A stretch of 64,000 bases of DNA from Desmodesmus armatus (lineage: Eukaryota; Chlorophyta; Chlorophyceae; Sphaeropleales; Scenedesmaceae). The position numbers and the translations under genes are program-made. Position 1 is the first letter of the stretch. Every line of letters begins with the position of its first letter. The stretch covers positions 1,240,001-1,304,000 of the forward strand of contig VIIQ02000002.1 in the NCBI GenBank assembly GCA_007449985.2, written 5' to 3'. The notes beneath the pieces were generated by a model, which saw nothing but the letters and a program-made list of their open reading frames with translations, was not told the DNA's origin and searched no databases. Shown here in pieces: positions 21,101 to 33,224 of the stretch.

Positions 21101-24097
21101 GTGATTGCTACATGAATCAGTGATGCACCCTGTGACATCCTGCTCCCCTCTTTCCCCCACCTCCAGTACGTCTGCTGGCATGCGTCTCTTGAACTCCTTG
21201 AGCGGCACCTTGTAGGTCACCAGCTCCGTCAGCGCAACAACAGTGGCAGAGCGGCGGGGCGGGGCGCCTCCAGACTCACGCACCGACATGTCGCCAATGA
21301 TGGCACCACCCCCTAGCAGGCACACCTGCGCAGCAATGCACGGCGGAAGCTGTGTTGGTGGCCTGCACTCCCAAGCGCACGCAGTGAAGCAGGGAGATTC
21401 AGGCTTTGGAAGGGTGCAACCGTGCAGTGCACCCATCCAGCCCCTGCGGCTGGTGATGCACCCCGGCGGCGCCGGACATCGGAGACATGAGTCCTTTCTA
21501 GCGCAAGTCACCCACTCTGTGGCTCAGAGCTTGTGCGCACGTGATCGAACCAAGTTGGCTGTGAAGTTCAAGCAGTAGCAGCGTTCTGCACGCAGTGAGT
21601 GCAAAAAGCATGAAGGGCACTGCTGCTGTTGGCCGCCCCACCTGCACCAGTTTGCGTGTGTCCAGGTCACTGGCAGTGGAGGGCTCAGCCCCTGGCTGGT
21701 GGGCTGGGCCTTGCCTACCATCCTCACTGCCGCCTTCAGCTGTGCTGGCCTCAGCCAGGGTCAGGTGGGGGTCGATGAGGACACACACCTGCAAACATCA
21801 ACATCAACAGCGGTGTCTGAAACTGCCAGCGCTGCGGGCTGCATGCAGCCTACCACATGCAGGATGCACAGCAGGAGCAGAAGCCTTGTCTGCTTGCTCT
21901 GCCGAGCTTTTTCCCATGCTGCATCGGGCCTTTGATTGCTGGTGTGCAGCTAGCTGCTGATGACCTCCGGGTACAACACGTCGATTGCCTGTGTGACGCT
22001 TCGTACTACGAAGCAGCAGGAGCATTGCAGGCACTGGCTGGCAGTTGTCACCAGCAGTGGCTGCTGCCCACTGGGGCGCCAGCTGGCAGCTGAGACCCAC
22101 CTGGCCAGACTTGAGCACGTACATTGAGTCGGACACGTCCCCCTGCTGCACCACCACCTCACGTGGCTCAAAGGTGACCTGGTGGAAGCAGTGGCTCAAG
22201 GCCCGCAGGTACTGCATGTTCAGGCCGCGCATGGCCGGCAGGCCTGCCAGGAAGGTCACCTGCAGACATGGCAACATGCAGGAGGGGTGGGCACTGCAGT
22301 GGGGTGCTGTGGTGCTACTTCGCATAGCCTGTGCTGGACATGTGCTGAGCTGCTCACGTGTACCGTACACAGTGACCGTAGGTGCTCCCAGCGCCTCCAA
22401 CCACGCTACTCTGTCTGCTGTTGTGCAACCGTTCAACGGTTGCACAGTGTGACACGGCATTCAGCAGCGTATTGCCAGGTCTTGCATGCTACCTACTAGG
22501 TAGCCGCTGCCTACTAGGTGCCGCTACCTACTCAGTAGCACTGCTGCAAGATAGGTCAACATTTCTTTTGCTGCTAATGTCTGCAGGATTCTGCGCACAC
22601 CTTTTCCTCCAGCAGGCCTGTCAGGCGTCCTTCCAGTGCTGCACCGTAGTCATCAGCCGACAGCACCAGCAGCACACACTGGCTGCGCGGGTCAGCTGCT
22701 GCAGCCGCTGCTGCCCCAGCAGCCAGCACAGACGGTGCTGCCGCTGCCGGTACTGCTGTGACAGCTGCTGACGCCTGCAAGGCATCAGACGCCCCTGCTG
22801 GGGCTGCAGGCACTGCCCCTCCCGCGCTGTTGCTGTTGCTGCTACTGCCGCCTCCTGCTGAGGCAGTGGCCCTGCCTGTGGTGCCGCCCCCGCTCAAGCT
22901 GCTGTGTGCAGGGAATGTGTGTTTAGTGGCGCCTATCGCCACAGCAGCCTGCTCCCTGCGTGTGTGCGCTGTCACCTCGTCCTCCCCGAACGCCTCTCTT
23001 GGCCTTACTTTGCGAACCTCAGAGTACTGGGGGCCTTGGCCAGACCTGGGACTACCTGCAGACAGTAGGCTGCATGTCACGCAGTGCGCCCAACTTCTTG
23101 AAACTCAAGGGATCATGCCAAACCATACCCTGACAACATGCGGGAGCCTTCAGCAAACCTAAGAGGGTCACCCACTGCTGAATGAAGGGACATGATGGTT
23201 GCAAAACCCACCTGCTGCTCCTCTGGGGCTGTTCAGGTGGTGGCCTCCTGCTGTGCTGCCTGAGTGGTGGAGCCCAGCAGCAGAACCCAGCCGCCTGGGA
23301 GACCCTGGCTTGTGTGTGCTGGGGCTGGGTGACCGCTGGTGCTTGGGGCTCTGCTGTGTCCTGAGCCCTGAGCCAGACCCAACCCTGGTAGAACCAGAAG
23401 CTTGAGGGCTCCTGCTGCTGGTGAGGGCACTGCCACCACTGCTGCTCACCTCTCTTGCCGCGGTTGCACCAGATGGGTCGTGCTGTTCGTCCCGCTCATA
23501 CATCGCCACCTCACCGCTGAGGACCACGTACAGGTGCTGTGCCAGCTCCCCCTGCTGGTAGATCACCTCGCCTGCTGGGTGTGCTGTGCCCCTCATGGCA
23601 TGTGCCAGGGACTTGAGGGCTGTGGGCTGCAGGCTCCTCAGTAGGTGGCAGCTGCTCAGGAAGTCGCACAGTTGCTCAATCTGTTGGGACACAGAACAAC
23701 CACATCTGTAGGGACAACAAAAACCACATCAGCTCATGAGGCCCCCCCTGCTGCTGGCTTCCCTGAGGTCTGCTCTGGTGCTACTACAGGGACACCCTGC
23801 ATGGTTGTACTTTTGTGGAGGCAGGCAAGCCCCTGGCATCGCCTGATGCTGTCCTTTCCATCCTCCTGCGCACTGACAGCAGCAGCCCACCTGTGCATTC
23901 GTCCTTTGCTGCGGTGGTGTGAGGGCTGCCTCCAACAGCTCCTGCTGGTGCTTCTTCTGTAGCTTCAGTTTGGCTTGCTGTGCTGCTGCTGATGCAGATG
24001 CCATGCCAGCCTCTGCGGTGAGCTTGCTGTGCACCGTGACAGCAGCTGTGGCCTGCGCCTGGGAGGTCATTTTGTCCCCCCATGGTGTGCTGGCCAT
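18105..24097 (-). CDS. Protein with two cyclic-nucleotide-binding domains
   Basis: Exons on the minus strand: 23891-24097, 23212-23680, 22601-23055, 22101-22259, 21642-21788, 21161-21325, 20620-20749, 20035-20296, 19497-19636, 19090-19329, 18480-18806, 18105-18247, giving about 947 residues. Domain 1 starts with LLRSLQPTALKSLAHAM and GEVIYQQGELAQHLYVVLSG. A Ser/Pro/His-rich insert of roughly 100 residues interrupts it before it resumes with REAFGEDEVTAHTRREQAAV, the phosphate-binding cassette (FGE plus Arg), and LLVLSADDYGAAL. Domain 2 has EVVVQQGDVSDSMYVLKSGQ, GAIIGDMSVRESGG and RRSATVVALTELVTYKV. The C-terminal third is Ser/Pro/Gly-rich. No kinase, channel or exchange domain was seen, so it may be a free-standing cAMP/cGMP sensor. 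Exons 9 and 10 are the weakest part of the model: frame continuity needs an intron at 19330-19496 with a mediocre donor. The true start could be upstream. Confidence 0.72.
22422..22446. repeat. Perfect 12-bp-arm palindrome with 1-nt loop
   Basis: TGTGCAACCGTT, one C, then AACGGTTGCACA: two perfectly complementary 12-nt arms. It lies in the intron between exons 3 and 4 of the cyclic-nucleotide-binding gene. Just beyond it (about 22486-22545) are three imperfect copies of a near-palindrome built on CTACCTACTAGGTAG. Confidence 0.85.
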
Positions 24098-24508
24098 GGT
24101 GCTGCTGCTGAAAGAACCTAGTCTGGTATGTATCACTGGTTGAAAGTGCCCATGCCTCGCAGGACGAGCTGCACACCAGCCTTGAGTTATGCTTGACAAA
24201 AGGACAGCTGCCCTGTCACACCCTTCACACCCGACAGATTGGCCTGACTATTATGATGGATGAGAAATGCTTGCGTTTGTTCCTTTCAGTAAATCGCAAA
24301 TGGACGTGAGCATTTGACACCTGTCATGATTTTCATGTCGTGACCATGGCTGTAGCATGAACGACTGGAGGTATGCAGCCGATCCATCACTGTGGTATCC
24401 GACTGCGTTGGTCTACTTGCGCGCGGCTGCAAGCACGCCGACTGTGTGTGTCCTCACTCAAGTTGTTTGTGCAGGGAGGCAAGCAGTGCTGGTCAAGCAC
24501 CCTCCTCA
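24098..24508. promoter_or_regulatory. Divergent promoter region, CNB-domain gene and OPR-like gene
   Basis: 411 nt lie between the two assigned start codons, which point away from each other. The region must contain both 5' UTRs and promoters unless the starts are mis-set. No specific factor site was recognised. Confidence 0.4.
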
Positions 24509-24609
24509 ATGCTCAACGCTGTTCCTGGCTGCCTGTCGTTGCTTCATGCATGGAAAGGTTGTCAGACACTGCCGGTTGCTCGGTTGATCACTGCACTCGC
24601 CAGGCATGG

Positions 24610-24650
<41 letters not shown>

Positions 24651-27600
24651 GGCAGTGGCAACAGCAGAGAGACCTTTCACTGCTGGCAGCAGCCTGCCAA
24701 CCACATGCGCCCTCTGTTGGTCACGGTGTGCAGCAGTTGCACCCGCCACAGCTTTTAGATGGGCAGTGGCCCCTGTTGCCCATCCATAGGCAGCAGCCCA
24801 TCAGGTGCCTGCATTCGAGGCCTGGCAGCAGCAGACCGCCCCGCAACGTGGCCAAACAGCGGGAGCCGCACACGCTGCAGCAGCAGGGGTCTCTGCACCG
24901 GCAGCAGCAAGCACCCCCGCCCAGGCAGCAGCAGGCATCCCCGCCCCGGCAGCAGCATCGGCAATGGCAGCAGCATGCTCCTGACGTTGCCCAACTCACC
25001 ACCCTCATAAACTCATCCAACAGCCCCAGGGAGCTGCTGGAGCGAGTCGTGGCAAACCATGCTACCATGAACCCCTCACATATCATCACAGTGATGCAGA
25101 GAGCCACGCAGCTCTGGCCACAGACTGAGTCCCCAGCAGAAACCACCCCTGCTGCAGACCGTCCTCGTGCCAAGCACATGCCTGCCGCCCAGCCAACAGA
25201 AAGCGGGCGTGATGGCACCAGCAGCAGCAGCAGCAGGGATCCGCCGCTCGTGGGCCGGCAGCAGCTGGAGCGGCTGATGCTGCAGCTTTCCAAGCCCTTC
25301 ACACGGGCTCTGCCTGACTATGCAGCGCGTGAGGTAACTGCAGCCCTGTGGTGCTTTGCCAAGTGTGGGCTGCAGCCCCCTGCTGAGATGATGCAGGCAG
25401 CCCTGCAGGAGCTCTGCTCATGGGACAAGGTGCAGAAGGTGAGCAGGGCATCATCACTACACAGGGTCAAGACCAATCCAGACTTGTTTGACAGGACATA
25501 GGGCACAATGCTTCATAAGTCACACATGCCTTGGACTCCAACAGCCTTCACAGAATGCTTCTGGCTTTGGCGATCTCTTGAAGTATTACCTCTCTTTAAT
25601 TCACAGCCAAACTCTGACCAGCGGTGAGAGGTGCTGTGTTTAGCTTGTCACTTGCTGCTGTCTGGCTTCACTCCCCTTTTCAGCCCTTGCACTCATCACT
25701 GCACACACAGCATTGGCCGCACCCTGTGTCTTATGCTGCAGGCGGCACCCAGCACAGTTGCCAACCTGGCGTGGGCCGCCAGCAAGCTAGGCTGCAGGGA
25801 CAAGCAGCTCTTCTCACACATCTCACTGGCAGCCCTCAGCGGCCAAATGCAGCGCTACACACCTGCACAGCTGGCAACTATTGCCTGGGCGTTCTCTCGC
25901 ACAGGGCACCAGGATGACGCCCTTGGCACCGCCCTCACAGCAGCAGCAGTCACCCTGCTGAACAACCACATCACCCTGCAGCAACAGCAGCAGCAGCAGC
26001 AGCACCTCAAGAAGGGCAAAGCAGCACGTCAGGACTGGTGCTTCACACCATACGGCTTGGCCAATGTCGTGTCCAGTGCTGCAGGGATGGGCTGGCTGCC
26101 GCGCACACCCAGCAGCACCCAGCTGGTCCAGTTGGCAGCCAAGGCAGCACAGCAGGAGCCCTTTGTGCAGGGCTTCAGGCCCATGGATGCCGCTAACTTC
26201 CTATGGGGCTTAGCCACAGCCCTCCATAGCTCTGTACCCTCGGAACAGCCACGGCACGACCACCAGCACCAGCAGCAGCTGCATACTGCTGCTGCTGTTG
26301 AGGTTGGCGGTGACGACAGCGCTGCACTTGATGTGCAGCTGGTGTGGCAGTCCAGCCTGCGAGTCACCGCTGCAGCCCTGAGGCGGGTGGATGAGGCAGG
26401 GGCGGGCAGCTTGTGCCGCATGGTGTGGTCCTGCGCCATCCTCTCAGGGTGGGTGCGCAGGCAGTTGCTGGCCCCTGCAGGGGACACAGCAGCAGCAGCA
26501 GGAGGGCGTCCTGATGCGGCAGCGGCACAGCAAGCTGTTGCTGAGGGCAGTGTTCTATTTGGTCAGCTCTGCACAGCCATGGGCAGGGTCTGGCAGCAGC
26601 AGCCGCACAGCTTTGGCCAGTCGGCTGCCATGACAGCTTGGGGCCTCATCTCAGCAGACAAGAGTGGGCTGTGGCAGCTGGACACACACTTTGAGGCAGC
26701 TGTTGCTCCAGGTGCTGCTGCTGTAAATTTGCAGCAGCAGCAACAGCGTGCGCCGCCCACGCTGTTGCTGCAGCGGCTGCTGGAGGGTATATGTGCCTCA
26801 TGCGGCAAAGCCTCCGGCCAGCACAACATGCAGCAGCAGCAGCTGCCAGCTAACACCGTCGCTGACTTGGCAGTAGCCCTCACTGAGCTGAAGCCCCGGG
26901 TGGATGCACATGCCATCTGGTCTTCACATGATGCAGCCGACGGGGCAGAGCAGCAGCAGCAGCAGCTACTTGTGGATGGAGCAGCTGCGGAGGTACCCCT
27001 GGCAGCAGGTGACAGCAGCAGCAGCAGTAACACAGGGCGGCAAGGGAGCCTGGCAGGCCAGCTGCAGGAGCAGATGGCAGCAGCAGTGGATGCACTGGCA
27101 GCAGCAGCGTGGCAGCATGCTGGTAGCCCTGGGGCGCTGGAGGTGCGGGACGTGTCCCGTATGCTGCTGTCCTTCTATCAGCTCCAGGTGAGTTGGTGAT
27201 GAACACTCTTCTTGTTCCTGTCATCATGACAACACTGTGTTGTCCTGCTGTAGTTTAAGGCCTGAAGCACACGTCATGATTCCAACTTGACTGCACATGT
27301 GACAAGGCTGGGTCAGGTGCTGACAGACCAGCACGGCTTTGTGCAAGTGTACAGCAGGTGCCTCTCTGTTGAATGTGCTACTTGCGCAGCTGTGCTCATG
27401 CAAGCAAGCACATCACACACTTCACTTGGACTGTCACTATCTATCTGTCACTATGCTTGCCTTTGCAAACTTGCCCCTCCCGGCTGCTGGTTGTGTGCAG
27501 GTTGATGATGCTGGGCTGTACCACGACCTGCTGCAGCACTGGAGCCAGGAGGCTCTGCAGGGATGCAGCAGCAGGGCGCTCGTAGGGGCGCTGCACGCCG

Positions 27601-27833
27601 CCTCGGTGTTCACAGCAGCACAGTCTGACTTGGTGCAGTCTGGCACCGTGCCGACGCAGCCGTGGGAGCATCTGTTGGCTGCGTGCAGGCAGCGTTGGGG
27701 CAGGCTGAGTGGTGAGGAGCGCAGGATTGCAGGCCGCTCTGTTCACACCCTACTGGCTGCCCTCAAGGGGGTAGTGGCAGACGAGTTGTTGTTGGAGGTC
27801 ACCACAGAGGTGGCCACTGCTGGCAGCTCCTGA
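24509..27833 (+). CDS. OPR/FASTK-like helical-repeat protein, probably organelle-targeted
   Basis: Three large exons, 24509-25438, 25742-27187 and 27501-27833, all phase 0, give 902 residues. The N-terminus (MLNAVPGCLSLLHAWKG) is basic and free of acidic residues, like a plastid or mitochondrial presequence. A run of 12 Gln follows, coded by one CAA and 11 CAG (24614-24649), in a Gln/His/Pro-rich linker. The body has repeated helical units of the type LANTLWAFAKLG: STVANLAWAASKLG, AQLATIAWAFSRTGH, FRPMDAANFLWGLATAL and SAAMTAWGLISADKSG. Known: such repeats occur in algal OPR proteins and FASTK/RAP proteins that bind organelle RNA and control its maturation or translation. No RAP domain is visible at the C-terminus. 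Inferred: an organelle RNA-metabolism factor. Earlier in-frame starts exist at 24392. Confidence 0.65.
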
Positions 27834-28969
27834 TTGCATTGTGGTACAACGCATGGTCTCTGTGTGTTGCTGATGGGCTTGCATGGGATGCCTGCACACT
27901 ATGCACTCAGGGCCTGGTGGCCAGCATGTTCCGGGTGACACATTGTTCAGTTGTTGCATATTCAGGTTGTGACTGTCGGTGCTGCTGGCTTGTCTGTCTG
28001 AGGCGGCACATCAATGCTGCCTGGTGGCACATGGGAGGATTCTGTCGTGTCATGTTGTGCGTTGCATTCTTGAGTATGCTGAGCTGCAGCACTGGTACCT
28101 CTGGATGATTTGTTGGTGCAGCTTGCTGGCTTGAGCTACATGCCTGCAGCTTCAGGCCATGCAACCGACGAACGAAAGCACACAGTGCTGTTCCTTGTAG
28201 CAGCGTATGTGCACAGGTCTTGCACACACGTCACTCCAGCAGCATCTGCATCCGACATACATCTGTGCAGTGGCCGTGTTGCCAGCAGTGCTGGCAGCCA
28301 GATCGTCCACACACTGCAGCTCAGCACCAGCCACAATAATAGAGCCCTGCCGGTGCCTGCCTTGGGCGGTAACAATCAAACAGTGAACAGCAACCCATTG
28401 ACGGATCCATGCTGGATCCATACCTGCCCATCGCACTGCTGGCAGCTGCAAAACAGCGGCCACAGTCGGCAAATTTCCCTACTGGCGGCAGTCAACATCT
28501 TGTGCAACACAACCACAGTTCCTGTTCGATCACTTCAAGGGCACGCAGCGTGCCGTCAGTCACTGGTTTGTGGTGGACCAAAGTACATTGGCGCGCACTG
28601 CTGCACCAATGCCAGGGCCTGATGACCACCAATTTGTCAACTGCCTTGCAGCCCCACAGCAGGACGAACCCACTGTACATTGCGTTGATGGGTGTCACAG
28701 AGCAATGCTGCTTATCCAACTCTGCGAACACTTACTCCCTTGTTGCGAGGTTATGTGCCTCACCACAATGACTTCGAGTACAGCGCTGCATGCAAGCGGG
28801 GGAGCACACACCCATGCACCACACCAGCGCCACACTTTACACACCCAGTGCAATACAGCATCACAACCCAGGAAAAACGTAGCGCCGCAGTGACGTGTGG
28901 CAGCTACTTGAGACACACAACAGGTCCAACACCAAGGCAGCACTAGACGGCGCTACCTGAGGTACAGGT
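27834..28969. other. Convergent intergenic region
   Basis: It lies between the stops of the OPR-like gene and the otubain gene. Short open frames lack family resemblance and splice context. It should hold two 3' UTRs. Confidence 0.5.
28837..28841 (-). terminator. TGTAA polyadenylation signal after the otubain gene
   Basis: TTACA on the plus strand, TGTAA in gene sense, lies about 130 nt downstream of the otubain stop codon. Confidence 0.5.
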
Positions 28970-31351
28970 TCACCGTGGGTACAGGATGTCGTAGTGCCCT
29001 GGGCGGTACAACATGTGCACTTTGGGGCCCCCCAGTGCTGCTTGCTGCTCTGGTGTCAGGTGCTCAGGCTTCATGTCGACGGGCGCATCCCCTTCTGCTG
29101 CTGACATGTAGATGATGCGGATGGGAACCTGCACACACACGCAGCAGATGTTTGCCTTGATGCTTTGGGCCTGATGCTGCAGGTGTGTGAGGAACCATGT
29201 GCAGCTGGGTGTATGCATCTGTTGCAGCCGCCCTGCCGTACATACTCAGCAGCAGCATCACCAGGTGCAACCAACAAGTAGGCTCCTCACGCATTACCAA
29301 TACGTTGCTTCACATACACTGCCAGTGCCCTCCGGCCCTCCTTGTGGACTGCTGGTCTGCTGCCCACCCCAACTCTGCACATCCATTACATGCTGCAGCA
29401 CACAAGTGAAATTGCCACCACAGGCACTGCCGCCCCGCCCCCCTCGCTGCCACAGCCGCAGCTATGCTGCCGCAGCCGCCGTCCTTGCTGCCCCTGTCTG
29501 CGCACCTGCACGGCGTCTGTGAGTGCCTGTGCGTGTATGTGGTCGCTCTCCTCCCCCATGACGTCCACACTGCGCTCACAAAAGGTGTTGACGTCCATCT
29601 CGTACTGACCCTGCAGCCACGACATGCAGGGGCGCAGCCACGACATCAGGTACGCTGCTTGCAATGCGGGTTCGATTTTCATTCACTGCTGTAGGCGCCA
29701 AACACACAAGTCATACCATATGTAACTCCATATGGTGTGCATTCGTTATGATTTGCTGACTGGTTCTTGCTATGCAGCTGTCTTCTGCAACACTGCAGCC
29801 ACTGCGCTGCTGCTGTCCCGCTGCGCCGCATGCCCCTTGCAGCAGCTACCCCATGGGCCTGGCCACTCACCACAACAAAGGGCTCAAAGTGATCGACTCT
29901 CCGCTTGATCTCAGCGCTGGTGATGAAGCGCAGCAGCATCACACATGTGTTGCTCCACACGTCGTCCCTGAAGTTTGCCAGCAGCTGCTCCTGCGTGATA
30001 CCACCCTCAACACCTGCACGGCGCCAGCATGAACAGCGACACCATAAAGAACGACAGGCAGAGAAGAAGCTTCCTAGGGTCAAGCCCCATCACAAGGCAC
30101 GCTGTTGAACGACTGCTGTTTGGCCGGCTGCCCCAGCAGCAGGCAGTGTAGGCACCGCCAGTGGTGCACACAGCTGTGCTGACTCAACTGCATGCAGCGG
30201 CTGGAATGGGCTGAATGGGCTGGGCCCCGTGTGTGATTCACCCCACACATGTTCACGACAAGCACTGGCAACGCACGCCTGCCTGCCTGCCCCTGCTGCT
30301 GCTACTGCTGACCTGTTGGGCTGATGAGGATGGCCTGCACTATCTGCAGCAGCATGTCCAGGGGGTCTTCAAACACGATGGCGTCATAGCCCGCCTCAGC
30401 AAGCTTCTGCTTCCAGCCCTGCAGGCACTGCAGGAACCTGCACAGACAACAGGGATGGCACACCATAGGTGTCAAGTGTTGACGCAGCCACTCGCGCAAA
30501 TTCACGTTGCCGCCTGCTGCCTGTAACATCATAAGTATATCATTACCACAGGAGTCCAGCACAACACAGCTGTGAGACTTGTATGCACAGCTGCAGCTCA
30601 TGCTCAGTAGCAGTTCAGCAGCTGCCGGCAACAATGTCAGCTTGAGGGACCAGCTGAACATGCTGATGTTCTGACCTATCTCACCGCTGGCACTCCTCCT
30701 CCTGCTGCTGCAGCAGTAGCCACTCCAGGTATCTGTATATGAAGCTGCGGAAGAAGCAGTTTCCGTCACCCCGTGTGCGCCGCATGTTGCCATAGGTGCC
30801 CTGCAGGCTGCTGATCTTGTCCGTAAAGACCTGGCTGCCATTGGCATACTCTGCAGATACATGAGTAAACACAAACACTACTTATGAGCGCAGCCTGACA
30901 TTACAAGATATGATCAGCGACCTACTGGCTGCTGCCAAAAACAAGCAAGTGTGCTGCCAAGAATGTGCAAGTGTGCTGCTGAGGCATGAGAGTATGGGAA
31001 GGCATGCTGAGATGGCCCTGGCACTGCTTTGTGGTTTGGAGCACTTCAGGACTGCTGAAGCAAGGGTGTGCTGCACCTGCTTTCAAACCGTCCAGGCTCT
31101 CCAGGTCCCCAATGTATGGTTTGTCCCGCTCAGACTCCCTGCACACAAACAGTGGGGGTGTTCTGCAACTGTGCCTGCCAGCTGCCTCCGGCAACAGAAC
31201 AGAGGAACAGGAGTTGGGCTAACCTGATCACATCAATATTGTTCAGGCCTTCTGCTATCTGGGCGTCCAGAAGCAGGGTATCTGCTTCGATAGCTGGTGC
31301 ACAGGCATCCTGCTGCGCTGGCTGTGCAACAGGTGTCCCCTCCATGCCCAT
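28970..31351 (-). CDS. OTUB1: Otubain, ubiquitin thioesterase (peptidase C65)
   Basis: Seven exons, 31224-31351, 31077-31138, 30685-30850, 30313-30437, 29871-30013, 29506-29610 and 28970-29128, give 295 residues, close to the usual otubain size. The catalytic Asp and Cys lie in RRTRGDGNCFFRSFIYRYLE (the DGNCF motif). The late signature VMGEESDHIHAQALTDA follows, and the catalytic His is in YRPGHYDILYP near the C-terminus. Family lead-in motifs KPYIGDLESLDGLKAEY and ERSVD are in place. Known of the family: otubains cleave Lys48-linked ubiquitin chains, and OTUB1 can also inhibit E2 enzymes by direct binding. It acts in cytosol and nucleus. Every intron is GT-AG and phases match throughout. The start is the first ATG of exon 1, with a second Met two codons later. 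Confidence 0.93.
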
Positions 31352-31810
31352 GAGCCTGGGTGTGGATGGAGCACAGACAGAGCGATGAGCAAACTGTGAA
31401 GGGACGCGTCCCTGCTAGGGTGACCGTATCCTGGTGACGATAGTGAGTTGGGGATGGGAGTGATCTGACAATGGAGTGATCTGTTGCCCGCTCTGTTCTC
31501 AGGTGAATACGTGTACTACCACGCCGGCATGCATGTAGTCTTCCAGATGAGAGGAAATGACGAGAACTCGACGCTGCAACAACAATCCATCCAGTTCAAA
31601 CAATGACAGCTGCATTGCGTTTGTCAACCTCCTGCTGAGACCAGTTCCTCCTAACCCTGGCTGAGGCAGAGTACTTGATGCTGATGAAACGATTCCACGA
31701 CACGATGCGCCCACAACCATGCACCCATGCGTGAAACTCGGCAGACTCCTATTGTACACGGCAATTCAGCTATCCAACTGCCCTGGTTTGGCCGGGTGGG
31801 CCAGCTCAGC
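31352..31810 (-). other. Spacer between otubain and epimerase genes
   Basis: Between two minus-strand genes: 3' UTR of the epimerase gene and promoter of the otubain gene. No other feature recognised. Confidence 0.45.
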
Positions 31811-33224
31811 TCAGCTTGAGGTGGGGCCAACTTCTTCCAGCTCCATCAACACACCATCGTTGTCCTTGGGATGCAGGAACACCACCTGCAGGTTGCAGCA
31901 GGGCAGCGCCAGACTCAGGGTCTCTCTGTAACCGTAGTGCCAGAGCTGAAACGGCACGGTGGCAGAACTGCTGATTAACTGCTAGAGGCAACCCACGTGT
32001 TCAGCCTACAAGCATGGTCTGTAGCACACCGCACATCACTGGGGCTTTGACGTGGCTGTTCGGTTTGACCTGTCCAGCAAGCAGCACATGTGGTTGTGGA
32101 ACCCACCGGATTTCCATGCGCCCCTATCTTCGGCTGTGGGTCCAGTACACGCACACCAGCTGGCGTGAGTGCCTGTAGGCTATGCTTCACATCAGCTACC
32201 TCCAAGCAGACATGGTGGATGCCGCCTGCAAGGCAAAGGAGACAAGAAAGGCAGAGACTGTGAGGTACCGTAGCCAGGTTCAGGTGGCTGCCAAGTGGGC
32301 TGGAGTGTTCAGCATGGGCAGCCTTGGGAAGCCTGAACTTGCCAGGCGTGCAGGTGACCCTCTACCGCTGCTATGCACTTCATGCAGCATGCACTACATG
32401 CCAAGTTGCCATGTGCACCCCTGCTCAAAAGCGGCTGACAGTGAGCCGCAGCATCTGACAGCAGAGCGCTTGGCACTTGTGTAGCAGCAGAGGTGTACAC
32501 ATGTTGGCCGGCTGACTCGCACACCTGCTGGGTTGCGTTCCAGAAACTTTCTGATGGGCGACTTCTCCCCTAGCGGATGCAGTAGCTCAATCTTGGTGTT
32601 GGGCAGCTCCACAAACACCACAGTCACCCCATGCTCAGGCACTGGTTGGGGTTCTGACACCTACAGCACAAGGCCAGGTGCAGGCTGGTCAGCGTTATCT
32701 GCAGGGTGATGCACAGCAACAATCTTGTGCTGACCTCACCGTGCAAGGGCTCATAGCAACATAAATGCCCTCCAAAAGGCACTTTATCGGCAGCAGTGGT
32801 GTGCTGCAGGTGTGGTGATGACATCAGTGGCAACCAGTCACAGCGTCGGGCGCACCCAACCTTTGCACCAAGCACACTGCGATAGCGCTCGGCTGCTTGG
32901 CTCAAGTTTGGGACCGCTATCGCAACGTGGTTAAGACGGCCAACCTGCACGCCAAGTCACAGATTGAGGGATGCGCAACAGAGCTTGCACGGCGCGCCTG
33001 CACCACTGCCATGCTATGTGTTGGTGACACCCCGTGGCTAGTGCCCATAGGCTCTGCATTGAAGTGCCCTTAGGCTCGTTCACCTCTGCTGTTCGTGTGG
33101 GCTGCTGGCTCTGTATTCCCGTGCTGTACAGGTGCCCAGCCAGTCTTGTGCAGACTGGGGCAAATGCTGTCCCTGTCAGCAAGCGAGAGGCCAAACACTG
33201 GCCGCTGAGCAGGAGCAGTGACAT
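31811..33224 (-). CDS. MCEE: Methylmalonyl-CoA epimerase, mitochondrial
   Basis: Five exons, 33084-33224, 32861-32944, 32525-32660, 32107-32225 and 31811-31885, give 184 residues. The N-terminal 45 or so residues (MSLLLLSGQCLASRLL onward) form an Arg/Ser/Leu-rich mitochondrial presequence ending near a typical HLYSTG site. The mature part is a vicinal-oxygen-chelate fold with metal-ligand His in RLNHVAIAVPNLSQA and in GIHHVCLEVADVKHSL, and ligand Glu in PKDNDGVLMELEEV. The stretches VSEPQPVPEHGV and ELLHPLGEKSPI are diagnostic. Known: it converts the (2S) to the (2R) epimer of methylmalonyl-CoA, feeding B12-dependent methylmalonyl-CoA mutase in propionyl-CoA breakdown. No mutase gene lies in the window. 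Confidence 0.95.

Noticed and set aside
24614..24649. CAG repeat as a possible satellite or mobile-element feature
   Set aside because: It is in frame inside a coding exon and codes for polyglutamine, so it is part of the protein rather than a separate element.
29650..29680. GGTTCGATTT resembling a tRNA T-loop
   Set aside because: No matching acceptor stem or D-arm nearby, and it lies beside an otubain exon-intron boundary.
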